A stretch of DNA of 38,832 bases from Lachnospiraceae bacterium (GCA_024403435.1 JAKSRV010000008.1:1-38832), one strand, 5' to 3'. Shown: positions 16,227-27,700, numbered from the stretch's first letter. A program made the numbers and translations. The notes: generated by a model not told the origin, from the letters alone.

Positions 16227-18783
16227 GTCTGAATTGGATATAGCAGAGAATAGATATCAGATTCATATATCGGTACGTGGACTGGTTGAATTTCTCCTGC
16301 GAGGCGGAGATATTGATAACCGTCACGGTGGTGGCGGTGAGCTTACAGCTATGCAGGAGGGAAGCCGTATTCACAAAATGATACAGGGGAAAATGGGCCC
16401 GGATTATGCGGCCGAGGTTCCTCTGTTTTTTGTATGCTCAAAACCTGAGTATGAGCTCAGTATAGAGGGCCGTGCCGACGGAGTTATATCTAATGCCGAA
16501 GGAATAACGATAGATGAAATAAAGGGCACATACAGGCGTCTGGACAAGATGAAGGAGCCTGTATTTGTTCATCTGGCGCAGGCAAAATGTTATGCATATA
16601 TGTATTGCCGTGAACTGCGCCCCGAAACGGTAAAAATCAGACTCACTTATTGCAATATCGAAACAGAAGAAATTCGTTATTTCTACGATGAGTTGGTATT
16701 TGATGAACTGGAGAGATGGTTCCTCGGACTGGTTGATGAGTATGATAAGTGGTGTATGCTGAAATGCAGACAATATAAGGAGAGGAGAGAATCCTCTGCT
16801 GAGCTGGAATTTCCATTTGATTATCGTCCGGGACAGCGTGAACTGGCTGTACAGGTGTATCAGACAATCAATGATAAGCGTAAGCTCTTCCTGGAGGCTC
16901 CTACGGGTGTAGGAAAGACTATAACAACTATTTTCCCGGCAATAAAAGCTATAGGCGTTGGCAAGGCGGAGAGATTGTTTTATCTCACAGCTAAAACAAT
17001 TACGAGGACTGTAGCGAGCGAGGCTTTTTCATTGCTCAGAGAGCGGGGGCTCAAGTTCAGAAGTGTAGTGATTACTGCAAAAGAAAAGATATGCTTTTGC
17101 GAGGTTAAGGATTGTAATCCCGAGAATTGTGAGTATGCAGCCGGACACTATGACAGAATAAATGAAGCACTGTATGCACTTTTGACAGAAAATGAGGTGC
17201 TTACGAGGGACATCATCGAAGAGTACGCACATAAATATAAGGTCTGTCCATTTGAATTGACATTGGATGCAACTCTTTTTGCAGACGGTATAGTCTGTGA
17301 TTACAATTACCTTTTTGATCCGCATGCTAGGCTTCAGAGATTCTTCGGGGAAGGTGCAGCAGATGGAGAGAATATATTCCTGATAGATGAGGCCCATAAT
17401 CTGCTGGAGCGTGGACGGGATATGTACAGTGCGGTACTGTTTAAGGAGCAGTTCATGGAGCTTAGACGCAGTATCAAGCAGACGATTCTGGCTGAGACCT
17501 CAGGACGAAAAAAGGACCAGATTGAGGGACAGTTGTCGCTTGACCTTAACACCGGCAATGAACTTGCTGGACTGGGACAGCTTGATGATGAGACGCTCGA
17601 CACATTGTATATGTCTACAGGCAAAAAGAAGCATAGCGGCAAGAGTTTATTTGTCAGAAACGGATATGCTGAGCAATTGGTGGCTCAGCTTGAACGCTGC
17701 AATAAGGTATTGCTTGAGATGAAGCGCGAATGTGAGCGGAATATGGTCCTGTATGAGATAGATAAGTTTGTTAAGCCACTGAATAGGGTGTATGCGATAA
17801 TAAGCAACTATCTGGAAGAGAGAGAGCAGCATACTCCTGATGTTATGTCGGATTTGCTTGATTTCTTTTTTGATGTATCGCATTTCCTACAGACATACGA
17901 AATAATGGATGAAAACTATACCATGTATTCGCAGGTTGATGACGACGGTGGATTTATGGTAAAGCTGTTCTGCATGAATCCGGCGCAGAATCTCAAAGAA
18001 TGTATGAAGTTTGGAAGGAGTACGATACTTTTTTCTGCGACATTTCTGCCTATACAGTATTATAAAAAACTGTTGGGCGGTGACCCCACAGACTATGAAG
18101 TTTATGCTAAATCGGTGTTTGACCCTAAAAACAGTGTTGTTTTGCTGGCGGCGGATGTGACAAGCAAATATACGAGAAGGTCCGAGGACGAATATCGAAA
18201 GATTGCATGTTATGTGGATGAAGTGGTTCACTCGAAGAAGGGTAATTATATGATTTTTTGCCCATCACATGCATTTATGAGAAATGTTTTTGATATATAT
18301 CGCGAGATGTTTGCTAAGGAAAATGAGGAGTGTATTATTCAGCAGGAAACAATGTCTGAAACGGACAGAGAGAATTTTCTGGAGTTGTTCGGAATGAGTG
18401 ATAATATCACGGCGTTCTGTGTGCTGGGAGGTATATTCAGCGAAGGAATTGATCTGAAGGAAGACCGCTTGATAGGGTCTGTGATCATAGGAACAGGACT
18501 ACCGCAGGTGTGCTTTGAAAGAGAACTTTTGAAGGCACATTTTGATGAAGAAGATGACAGTGGTTTTGACTACGCGTACAGATATCCTGGAATGAACAAG
18601 GTGCTTCAGGCAGCGGGAAGAGTCATAAGAACAGAGCAAGATAGAGGCGTGATAGCACTGTTGGATGAAAGGTTTTTGCAGAATAATTACAATAAATTGT
18701 TCCCGAGGGAGTGGATTAACGCGTCCAGAGTTACGATAAACACAGTCTATGACAGGCTAACAGACTTCTGGGGAGGCGTTTAG
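16216..18783 (+). CDS. XPD/DinG-type superfamily 2 helicase with PD-(D/E)XK nuclease-like N-terminus
   Basis: This is likely a DNA repair helicase, ATP-driven, 5'-3' by family analogy. Residues 1-180 look like a PD-(D/E)XK nuclease domain (GRADG, then IDEIKGT, then HLAQAKCYAYMY). The helicase core follows: Walker A APTGVGKT with Lys234, a cysteine cluster (Cys293, Cys295, Cys300, Cys305) where XPD-type enzymes hold a 4Fe-4S cluster, DEAH box at 391-394, and C-terminal motifs including FSEGIDL and QAAGRVIRTEQDRG. The 855-residue protein is complete. No strong ribosome binding site precedes ATG 16216; a TTG at 16234 behind GAGGAA is an alternative start. Translational coupling to the membrane protein is likely. 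Confidence 0.9.
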   Translation: MRNRSELDIAENRYQIHISVRGLVEFLLRGGDIDNRHGGGGELTAMQEGSRIHKMIQGKMGPDYAAEVPLFFVCSKPEYELSIEGRADGVISNAEGITIDEIKGTYRRLDKMKEPVFVHLAQAKCYAYMYCRELRPETVKIRLTYCNIETEEIRYFYDELVFDELERWFLGLVDEYDKWCMLKCRQYKERRESSAELEFPFDYRPGQRELAVQVYQTINDKRKLFLEAPTGVGKTITTIFPAIKAIGVGKAERLFYLTAKTITRTVASEAFSLLRERGLKFRSVVITAKEKICFCEVKDCNPENCEYAAGHYDRINEALYALLTENEVLTRDIIEEYAHKYKVCPFELTLDATLFADGIVCDYNYLFDPHARLQRFFGEGAADGENIFLIDEAHNLLERGRDMYSAVLFKEQFMELRRSIKQTILAETSGRKKDQIEGQLSLDLNTGNELAGLGQLDDETLDTLYMSTGKKKHSGKSLFVRNGYAEQLVAQLERCNKVLLEMKRECERNMVLYEIDKFVKPLNRVYAIISNYLEEREQHTPDVMSDLLDFFFDVSHFLQTYEIMDENYTMYSQVDDDGGFMVKLFCMNPAQNLKECMKFGRSTILFSATFLPIQYYKKLLGGDPTDYEVYAKSVFDPKNSVVLLAADVTSKYTRRSEDEYRKIACYVDEVVHSKKGNYMIFCPSHAFMRNVFDIYREMFAKENEECIIQQETMSETDRENFLELFGMSDNITAFCVLGGIFSEGIDLKEDRLIGSVIIGTGLPQVCFERELLKAHFDEEDDSGFDYAYRYPGMNKVLQAAGRVIRTEQDRGVIALLDERFLQNNYNKLFPREWINASRVTINTVYDRLTDFWGGV

Positions 18784-18810
18784 CGGCTCACAGAGCTTCA
18801 AAAAATGACG

Positions 18811-18838
18811 AGGAAGGAGTATATCTCCTTCCTTTTTT
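18811..18838 (+). terminator. Rho-independent terminator of the helicase gene
   Basis: A perfect 9-bp stem (AGGAAGGAG with CTCCTTCCT) encloses a 5-nt loop and is followed by a run of T residues to 18838. It starts 28 nt after the stop. Confidence 0.92.
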
Positions 18839-19004
18839 GTGCTTTTAAGGCAATAAGACGATGTGTTAAAAAACTGACAGACAGAAAAATACCTTTTGTA
18901 GTGATTGGATTATGTAAACTAATGCACATTTAAAAATGACACAATTCTTGCAAAAAAGAAATATATGACATCAAAAACTTGCAATTAATGACATGCATGA
19001 CAGA

Positions 19005-19034
19005 TGTGGATAACTTTGTGGATACTGTGGATTA
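19005..19034 (+). promoter_or_regulatory. Three DnaA-box-like 9-mers
   Basis: TGTGGATAA (19005-19013) is the exact complement of the classical DnaA box TTATCCACA. TGTGGATAC (19017-19025) and TGTGGATTA (19026-19034) each differ by one or two bases. All have the same orientation within 30 nt. No dnaA, dnaN or other origin gene is near. Confidence 0.5.
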
Positions 19035-19102
19035 TAGCTGAAAGCACCGTAAATAACAGATGTTTATGACACATGAGTCCTGTGTATACCTGTGTGTCAT
19101 CC

Positions 19103-19131
19103 TTGCAAAAAATAATGTCGTTATTTAAAAT
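19103..19131 (+). promoter_or_regulatory. Promoter of the amylase-regulator unit
   Basis: TTGCAA (19103-19108), 17 nt, then TAAAAT (19126-19131), giving a leader of about 110 nt. A small inverted repeat, AAATAA/TTATTT at 19110-19126, fills the spacer and would be a natural operator. Downstream, GTAAAC (19157) and GTTTAC (19182) form another inverted pair. Confidence 0.5.
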
Positions 19132-19249
19132 AACATGCGATATTGCTGAAAACTATGTAAACCATTTCGTGCTGACACAGCGTTTACTTTTAGTGCTCTT
19201 TATGGGAAAATTGAAAGTACATAATTACATCACACGGAGGTGAAATAAT

Positions 19250-20563
19250 ATGTGGGCATATGAGAGTGTTTTTTATCAGATTTATCCACTTGGATTTTGT
19301 GGTGCGCCGTTTGAAAATGATGGTGTGGCTGAGAGTAGGATTTTGAAGGTGATCGATTGGATTCCTCATATTAAGAGTATGGGAATCAATGCGATTTATT
19401 TTTCACCGGTATTTGAGTCGGATACTCACGGATACAATACCCGCGATTACAGCAAGATTGATACAAGACTCGGAAGCAATGAGGATTTTGCACTTGTATG
19501 CAAAAAGATGCATGAGAACGGAATCAAGGTAGTATTGGACGGTGTGTTCAATCATGTGGGAAGAGGCTTCTGGGCTTTTCAGGATGTATTGAAAAACAGA
19601 GAGAGTTCTCCGTATGTAAATTGGTTTTCGCGCATCGCTTTTGACGGTAACTCCAATTACAATGACGGCCTTTGGTATGAAGGTTGGGAGGGCAATTACG
19701 ATCTGGTAAAGCTTAACCTTTATAATGAGGATGTGGTAAGACATATTTTTGACTGTGTGTCGGGATGGGTCAAGGAATTTGATATCGACGGTCTGAGACT
19801 TGATGTTGCATATTGCCTGAATGATGATTTTTGCAGAAGACTTCGCGGACATTGTGACAGTATTAAGCAGGATTTCTTCTTGGTGGGTGAGGTGCTCCAC
19901 GGAGAATACGGAAAAATGTTGGAGGCAAAGCAGTTCCATTCACTGACTAACTATCAGTGCTACAAGGGAATCTATTCTGCGTTTAACAGCTATAATATGT
20001 TTGAGATTATTCACTCACTGGCAAGAATGTTTGGACCTGAAGATTGGACTGTTGCAAGAGGCTCGCATCTTTTCAGCTTCTGTGACAATCATGATGTGAC
20101 CAGAATTGCTTCTATTCTGTCAAATGAAAAGCATATCCCGCTGGTATATGCAATGTGCTTTGGTATGCCGGGCATTCCTATTGTATATTACGGCAGTGAA
20201 TGGGGAGCAAAGGCTCGTAAGGAGGAAGGAGATCCTGCACTCAGAGCATGCTTTGAAAAGCCTGAATGGAACGATCTTACCGATTTTATAGCTAAGATGG
20301 CAGAGGCTAAGAAGAATTCAAAGGCTTTGAACTATGGTGATTTCAGACAGATTGTACTTACCAACAGACAGTGTATTTTCCAGAGATGTTGCGACGGAGA
20401 GCGCGTTCTTGTTGCTATAAATATGGATGAAAATGCATATACAGCTCATTTTGATGCGGGCTGCGGTAAGGCTGTTGATTTAATCAGCGGTGCCGAGCAT
20501 GATTTCGGAGGAGGAAGTGAATTGCCTCCTTACAGTGCATTCTTCTGGAAGTGTGAGAGATAG
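19250..20563 (+). CDS. Alpha-amylase family glycoside hydrolase (GH13)
   Basis: This is an alpha-glucan hydrolase or transglycosylase with a (beta/alpha)8 barrel. Conserved GH13 regions are clear: DGVFNHVG, GLRLDVA with nucleophile Asp185, LVGEVLHGEYG with acid/base Glu214, and FCDNHDVTR with Asp282. A small beta domain ends the 437-residue chain. No signal peptide is present (MWAYESVFYQIYPLGF starts directly in the barrel), so it acts inside the cell, probably on imported maltodextrins or cyclodextrins. It lacks the N-terminal domain of typical neopullulanases, so it is a short variant. A GGAGG site fixes the start. A response regulator gene follows after 32 nt. Confidence 0.93.
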   Translation: MWAYESVFYQIYPLGFCGAPFENDGVAESRILKVIDWIPHIKSMGINAIYFSPVFESDTHGYNTRDYSKIDTRLGSNEDFALVCKKMHENGIKVVLDGVFNHVGRGFWAFQDVLKNRESSPYVNWFSRIAFDGNSNYNDGLWYEGWEGNYDLVKLNLYNEDVVRHIFDCVSGWVKEFDIDGLRLDVAYCLNDDFCRRLRGHCDSIKQDFFLVGEVLHGEYGKMLEAKQFHSLTNYQCYKGIYSAFNSYNMFEIIHSLARMFGPEDWTVARGSHLFSFCDNHDVTRIASILSNEKHIPLVYAMCFGMPGIPIVYYGSEWGAKARKEEGDPALRACFEKPEWNDLTDFIAKMAEAKKNSKALNYGDFRQIVLTNRQCIFQRCCDGERVLVAINMDENAYTAHFDAGCGKAVDLISGAEHDFGGGSELPPYSAFFWKCER

Positions 20564-20595
20564 TTGCTGTATACCTCGTGGAAGGGGAGATGCAA

Positions 20596-21420
20596 ATGAA
20601 AATTCTGGTCGTGGATGACGATATCTTGGCATCTGCTGCGCTTATAAAAGAATTGAAAGATATTATGTCGGACTCCGATTATGAGATATTTGAAGCAAAT
20701 TTGCCGAGTGTAGCTCTGGAGATAGCCGATAAATATATGCCGGAAATAGCGTTTTTGGATATCTCAATGCCGGAAATGAACGGAATTGAGCTCGCCGGGA
20801 AATTGAAAGATATACGTAATAACATCAATATCATTTTTGTGACTGCGCATGAAGAGTATGGGCTTGAGGCGATGAATCTTCATGCAAGCGGATATATTTT
20901 GAAGCCGTTTACTCGTGCGGATGTAAAAAATGAGCTCGATAATCTGAGATTTCCCGTGGTCCGGGAGAATGAAGGCTTAAGGGTAGTTACTTTTGGCAAT
21001 TTTGATGTGTATGCCGATGGAAAGCCGGTATATTTCTCGCGGAGCAAAGCAAAAGAGATGTTCGCATACCTTGTGGATCGTTCCGGTTGCAGTGTCAGTA
21101 AGCGTGAGTTGGCAAGTATTCTGTTTGAAGAGCAGGAATACTCGGATTCGGTTGCGGACTATACGGCAAAAATAGCGATTACATTAAGCAAAAGCCTAAA
21201 AGATTGTGGTTACGGTGATGTTTTGATTAAGAATTATAATTCTTACAGAATAGATACTTCTAAGATAATCTGTGACAGATATGCTCATGAAAAAACAAGG
21301 AGCAGTAACGCAACGAATGGCAGAGCTGGTGTGAAGTTTTGCGGAGAGTATATGACCCAGTATCCCTGGGCAGAGTATTCTTTGGGGCGGCTCCAAATGA
21401 AAGATGAAGATAAATATTGA
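20596..21420 (+). CDS. Response regulator with SARP-like DNA-binding domain
   Basis: This cytoplasmic transcription regulator has an N-terminal receiver domain (residues 1-118; acidic pocket VVDDD at 5-9, phospho-acceptor Asp55 in FLDISMPEMNG, and a conserved Lys in GYILKPF). A winged-helix region of the Trans_reg_C/SARP type (about 130-225) follows, beginning FGNFDVYADGKPVYFSRSKAKEM. The last 45 residues, with GEYMTQYPWAEYSLGRL, resemble the start of the BTAD helical region seen in this family. No histidine kinase is encoded nearby, so it is an orphan. I chose ATG 20596, which has AAGGGGAG 6 nt upstream; GTG 20578 and ATG 20590 are in frame but badly placed. Probably in one operon with the GH13 gene. 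Confidence 0.88.
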   Translation: MKILVVDDDILASAALIKELKDIMSDSDYEIFEANLPSVALEIADKYMPEIAFLDISMPEMNGIELAGKLKDIRNNINIIFVTAHEEYGLEAMNLHASGYILKPFTRADVKNELDNLRFPVVRENEGLRVVTFGNFDVYADGKPVYFSRSKAKEMFAYLVDRSGCSVSKRELASILFEEQEYSDSVADYTAKIAITLSKSLKDCGYGDVLIKNYNSYRIDTSKIICDRYAHEKTRSSNATNGRAGVKFCGEYMTQYPWAEYSLGRLQMKDEDKY

Positions 21421-21519
21421 AGAAAAATATTGATAAGTCGCGAACAATACATTTGATTTAATAACCACATACATATCGCGAAAAACACAAAAATAACATA
21501 TGAAATTTAATCAAATTAG

Positions 21520-21559
21520 GCGGATAAGACACTTTTTAAGGGCGTTTTGTCCGCTTTTT
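21520..21559 (+). terminator. Rho-independent terminator after the regulator gene
   Basis: A 10-bp stem (21520-21529 with 21545-21554, including G-T pairs) encloses a 15-nt loop and is followed by five T residues. It separates the amylase-regulator unit from the giant gene. The remaining 73 nt to the giant gene contain a TATGAT (21590-21595) that may be its -10 box, without a clear -35. Confidence 0.8.
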
Positions 21560-21619
21560 GTCCATGTGTAAAGAGCATAATAAAAAAATTATGATAGGGA
21601 ATATATAACTATTTATTTT

Positions 21620-21624
21620 GGAGG
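21620..21624 (+). promoter_or_regulatory. Ribosome binding site of the giant gene
   Basis: GGAGG lies 8 nt before GTG 21633. It is the only strong site near the beginning of the open frame and decides the start, because the first codon is not ATG. Confidence 0.85.
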
Positions 21625-21632
21625 AAAGTAGA

Positions 21633-21764
21633 GTGAATAGTTTTAAGCAGTTTATAAAGAAAAATTGGAAGAGAACTGTGAGCAGTCTGATATTGACATC
21701 TCTGTTGGTGGGAACCGATGGAACGTCACTGATTACTCTGTCTGATTTTGAGAGAGTATTTGCG
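21633..21764 (+). other. Signal-peptide-like N-terminus of the giant protein
   Basis: Residues 1-44: basic region with several Lys/Arg between 5 and 14, hydrophobic core about 16-27, then a polar stretch ending VFA before DDE. The distance from core to VFA is long, so cleavage may occur earlier; export itself is well supported. Confidence 0.7.
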
Positions 21765-24700
21765 GATGATGAAGTATACGGTATCGAATACGTCGAGAAT
21801 GATACCTCTTATAATCTGGCAATTACTACTGGTAATAAAGACACAATTACTACCTCTATAGAATACGGTACTAAATTTGTGAACGGTGAAAATATCAAAA
21901 TTACACCTGAACAAGGGATGGGTATAGTTGTTTATTTGTCTGCTGATGAGGAAATACCTCGCGATAGCAATGGTGATATTACCGGTTGGGAGGAAGTAGA
22001 TAATAATATTTTGCCTGTAGGAAACTATTTTCTTGCATACGAAGAGGCAGGAGCTGATGGCGGAGAATATTCAAACTCATATCTCGGATTCGGAATAAGT
22101 GTTCATCAGGCTACGGTAGCGGCACCGACGGAAGTAATATTGGCTCCGGACGGAAGCGTAACATGGAAACAGGTAAATACCACAACAACCGGCCTTGAAC
22201 TGCAGGGAAATGAGGTGACTTATACAGTGACTCTGTATAAGGATAACGCTGCAGTTGCGGATTCGACGTATAGCACTACCGGTCTTGGCTACAATTATTC
22301 ATCATTTATCACCGGTAATGCATATGGTGTATATCAGGTTTATGTGTCTGCTATGGTCACAGATTCTGACAAGTCAGGTTATTATATACCTTCTGCGTCA
22401 GGTAAATCCAACACATCCGATTATTCTGATGTGATTGAACCCAATGTAACAGACCTGTCAGTAGCCGGAGAAAACGGTAGCAGATATTTGACAGCGACTG
22501 CAACCGATAACGGTACGGGTATAGCTGCTTACGCATTCGGCCCTTCTTCAACAACGGCTGACGGCTATGATTCTTTAAGTTGGAACACCGTATCCGCCGA
22601 GGATAGAGTTGTTGGCAAGGCAGTGACTGTAAGCAGCATTGGTCAGGATGATTTTCAGTCTTCCGGAGAGTATTCGGTATTTTTTAAGGATAATAGTGGA
22701 AATGTTGCAAGGTACGGTGCTGTAAATGTAACCGGACTTGTAATGCACAATTACAACCGAACAGTAGAAACCACCGGAACTGAGGAAAGAATATATTTAT
22801 TGGGAGATGATGATTCAATCAATCTGAATAATATCAATCCCGACGGTAGAGGATATGTTCTTGAAGGATGGTATGCAGAAGCAGGTTTTTTAAATAAGTA
22901 TAATACATATTTATTATCAGATCATACGGATAGGATTGCACAGGATGTTGATATATACGGTAAATGGGTAAAGCAGGTACTCAGCTTTTCAACACAGCCT
23001 GCAAATGTGAATATCACCTATGGCGGAGATGCTGACGGCAATAATAAGGTTGCAGTCCTCAATGCTGAGCTGGATGCATCGATACATGGCACAAAGACAT
23101 ATCAGTGGTATTTTAAGGCTGCAGATAGCAATGAGTTCGTTACAGTTACAGGTGCACAGAGCACTACGCTTAATCTTGATCAGGTAAGTCAGAGCGGTGA
23201 GTATTATATTGTTGCCACAGTAGATATCGGTGATGGTTCTCCGGAAATTGTTGAATCAGATCATGCAAATGTTGTAATCGGGGCAAGAACTCTCAGGATA
23301 AAAATACATAATGAGACATGTGACTATGGTCAGAACTACGAAGGCGAATTTGTATTTGAGGAGGCAACCGAGGCTGAGAGTGCCGGCGAGGGTATTGTGA
23401 GTGGAGATACTCTCTCTTCTGTTGTTAACAGCGGTTCAGGAAAAATTGCCTGTGATTATGTGGCAGGCAATCCCGCAGGAGATTATACAATATACTTCCT
23501 GACCGGTGCAGAAGGTTCGGAGAGTCGGGTAGATATTCCTTACTCCGAAATCAGCGCAGACAATTATTCGGTAGTATTGGTCGGAAACGGAACTCTTAAG
23601 GTTGCGCGAGCTGATCTTTCCGAAGCAGCGACGGTTGTTTTGAATGACGGCGATTCATATACATATTCGGGATTGGAAATCACTCCGAATGTTACAGTTA
23701 CTTACAAAGGCACAGAACTTACAAAGGACGTAGATTATACGGTCACTTATGACAGAAACGTCAATGCCACTACGGTTGAAAAAGCTCAGGTGACAATAAG
23801 TTATATTGGCAATTTTAAGGGAAGCAAGACTGTCGAATTCGATATTGTTAAGTCCGGATTTGTTACAGATGTTGTGATGAACAAGACTGAATGGCTCTAC
23901 GGAGACGAGTATGCTACCATTACACCCGCGGATAATAAAGGAAACGGTGAGGTTACATGGTATTACAAGTCCAGAGTTGATGGTGTGGATTTTTCGACCG
24001 ATGGTGCCACCACAACAAGACCTGTTAATGCCGGTAAATACTGGGTGTACGGCGTCATATCGGCTACTGCCAATTATGGGGAGATTGTGACCAATCCCAA
24101 GGCGTTTACAATTAATAAAAGAACCATTATCTTGACTTCACCGACTCAAAAATGGTCATACGATGCGAATATTCACACGGCGGCGACTTATACACAGAGT
24201 GGTGACGGTTTTGTGGGATCGGACGGATTCCAGTCGGTATCCGTATCGGGTTCTATTACTGATATCGGCAATGCGGTAAATACAATTGATTATGCACTTA
24301 CAAAGACTACTCAGGGTAAGAGTAACAACTATGAAATTGTGCTAAAGCCGGGAACTCTTACCGTAACGCCTACCAAGCTTGATAATCCTGCAAGCTTTGC
24401 ATGGAACAATACATATAAAGGCAGAGTAAGCTGGATTGCTGTAAGCAGAAATAACCTTAGTGTAGAGTATGAGATTAAGCTTTACAGAAAGGATTCGCAA
24501 GGAGAAGTATCAAGGGTAAAAACGGTCACAACAACCGAAACCTATGTGGATTTTCTGGACGATATTCTGAATGACTCAAAAGAGACTCAGTATGCCTACG
24601 CGGCAACTATTACGGTTAAGCCTGTATACAGTGCAGGTGAAAAAGAGAATTACGTTGAGAGTAATGAATCACCAAAGACTTCATGGAGAGCTACGGCCAG

Positions 24701-27700
24701 AATTAATGTATATCCTGATGAATTCGGTAGACTTATCGAGATTTGTAAAAATGATGAGACTAACGGTATTAAGGTTGAAGCTCCGAGCGATGCAAGCCTT
24801 TCATATGTAATATTTGTCGGTCAGGAATTTAAATTTGATGCAAAAGCCGATACGGGATATGCTGCGATGGGCTGGGTATACTATCAGAACAGCCTGGAGA
24901 ATAGTTACTTCTCTGAGCGTTTCTATAATCATTCATACTGGGTGGGTTCTGACGTTACAAAAACATACGTATTGGAACTTAAGGATACAGCTACCGATCC
25001 GTTCACGGTAAATATCAAAATGCTGAGCCATGACAGAGTTCCGAATATTGATTCCTTCACAGCGAGCAACAAGACCGGTGAGGATATAAAGAACGGTGTC
25101 AGTGTAAGCTTTGAATTAAGTGATTCGGTTGGACTTAAGTCTTACGCGATTGTAGAGGTTGGAAGAGCGCCCTATGATTCAGAGTGGAAGCCTATAACCG
25201 GAACCCCTATAAATTATGTAGGTGAAGATACTATCGACAAGCCCGGTACATATACAATATGGGTAAAGGATACAGCCGATAACACGGAACATGTTTTCTG
25301 GAATGAGGAGGATACCAAACAGGCTAATCCTTATATAACGGTATACGAGACACAGTTCTATTATGGAACGGCAATCGTTGGTGACACGACAGAAGATGTT
25401 GCAGCCGATGAAACCGGTAATACTATGGCAAGTGTTTATCACTTAAAGGGTACATCCATAAATCTTCCGGAATTGGGATTTGTCAAGTCGGGATATGCGT
25501 TTACAAACTGGAGCGGAGTGGATGCTAAGACCGGAGTTTCAACCGGTATTTATGGTGATGGCCAGAAGCTTAATACCAATGCAAATGAGAAACTGTATGC
25601 TCAGTGGACCGACAAGAGTTTTTCATATAATGTTGAATATTATTATATGCAGACGGATGGAAAGTATTCGTCTGTTTGTGATGCCACTCAGTCTTTCAGA
25701 GCAGGATATAATGCGACAATAAGTGTACAAAACGCTGTCATTCAAAATGTACAGAATGGATTCAAGCTGGATAGCTCAAAGTATTATTCGGAAGAGGATA
25801 TTACCGAGGAGGTGTCGGAAGAAGAGCTTCTTGCACAGAACAAGATTAGGGACAGTATCACTGTTACTGAAGACGGTCAGACTATAAAGCTTTATTATGC
25901 AAGAAATCAGTATATTATAACCTACACGTATACTGACACGGATAACACTAAGAAAACAGATTACGCGACCTACAGATATGGACAGAGTGTAACTGTTAAA
26001 TCTATGGAATCCAAGAAGGGCTATGATTTTGTTGGTTGGGATTTTGGAGACCTGGGTCAGGCGCCTGTTACCATGCCTGCCAAGAATCTTGTATTTACAG
26101 GAAAATATCAGCCCAAGGCGTCTGAGTACAAGATTGTTTACTATTTACAGAATATAGATAAAGGAAACGCGGATAAATATTATCTTGCGGATATATATTC
26201 CATTGATGATACTCTCACAGAGACAATTATTGCAAATCACATGGATGCTATCACTGCTACTGTGGCAGATGCGCCTGAACTTGTTGGATTTACATGTGTT
26301 GGCGTCAATGCAAAAAATGGAAGCGCAAGCGGAATATTGAAAGAGGGAAGTGGCTCATCAATCACCGGTAATGTGTATTACCATGATGAAAACGAAGAGA
26401 ATGATGAGACGTTATATATATGCTATTACTACGATCGTAACGTATATACCGCAACACTCAATGTCTATGTAGACGGTAGAGAAGGAAGTCGGATTTATAC
26501 CAAAAATTGGAAATATCCTTATCAGTATGATTTTTCTGATGTAGAAAAGGAAGCGTTCAAGACTTACGGATACTCCGATGATGATGGACAGAATGAGTGG
26601 ATTAAGAACTGGCCTTCAGGAAAGCAGCTTGACGCGTACAAGCTCGCAAGCTATGTTGATTATTCTACAAGCGCAGATGGTTCTGCACCTTCGCTCATGC
26701 CTGCAGGTGATATGACCGTTACCCGCGAATATATTATCGCAGCTCAGGCAGCTTACAGGGTAGAAGTATACTATGAGCAAAAATTGGTTGAAATAAAAGA
26801 TGCTTATGGCAGAACCAATTATTCGTTACCGAATCATTCTGAAAACAGAACCGATCAGTTCGAAAAACTTGCGTCATTTGATTACTACGGTCCTATCGGA
26901 GAAACTGTAAAGATCGGAGAAACCGTTAACACTGATGGTGTAACTATATCATATAAGTATGATGATAATCCCGGCGACGGTGTGGATAACAGTTACAACG
27001 GAATACCTATTTATACTGCGTATAAGCTTGGCGATTATTATGAGTACTCAGGCTATTATAATAAGATGCCGGTGTTCGATGAAAACGGTGTAGTCACTAA
27101 CGGCGGCTTTATCAATGCGGCTTCGGAAGGTGTGATAAGTGATACCTCCGAAGGTGAAGAAATGCTCGTTCTCAAGGTGTACTATGAGCGCAAGACTACC
27201 ACTGCGGAAATCAGATATTACTATGCAGATGAGACTATGAGCGGCAATGATGTCTTCAACTGTGAAACCGTTACCGGTAAATGGGGAACTTCTTATGTTG
27301 TAGAACCTTTTAAGTATTATACAAACAAGGTTAAGAGCAAGAGCACTGACGATGATACATATAATAACGGATGTTATATTGTTTCATATGAAAACAGATA
27401 TAATTCTACTCCGTCAAGCGGCTATTCTTACGATTCCGGCAGATATGAACAGGAAGCAAGTGATACCAAATATAATATCAAGAATGCAACTGTAAAATTT
27501 ACCGAGGGAGAAGACGTATATAATACGCAGGTTCGCCGTTTTGGCGCTACCATTGAGTCTCCTGCCAAATACAGCGAAAAAAGCTCATACAGCTCATATA
27601 ACTTCGGAAGTTATACATATGTTTATTACACAGCAGCCGACAGAACTAAGCAGTATTATTTGAATGTATGCTATCGAGATTCTGCTAATAATGACAGTAA

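Larger units (their letters stand above)
18875..19177. repeat. Cluster of TGACA words
   Basis: TGACA occurs at 18875, 18937, 18966, 18989, 18998, 19067 and 19173, with TGTCA (the opposite orientation) at 19095. Five of the direct copies are ATGACA. There is no fixed spacing. It may be a set of half-sites for a regulator, or compositional bias. Confidence 0.4.
18784..19249. other. 466-nt regulatory region before the amylase gene
   Basis: No gene is seen. The region holds a terminator (18811), repeated TGACA words from 18875 to 19177, three DnaA-box-like 9-mers (19005-19034), a promoter (19103-19131) with a small inverted repeat in its spacer, and a GTAAAC/GTTTAC inverted repeat (19157-19187). 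The GGAGG before the ATG at 19250 is well placed. Confidence 0.6.

Noticed and set aside
19005-19034. Chromosomal replication origin at the DnaA-box cluster
   Set aside because: There are only three boxes, and no dnaA, dnaN, parAB or AT-rich unwinding array is nearby. Genes on both sides run the same way without origin-type arrangement.
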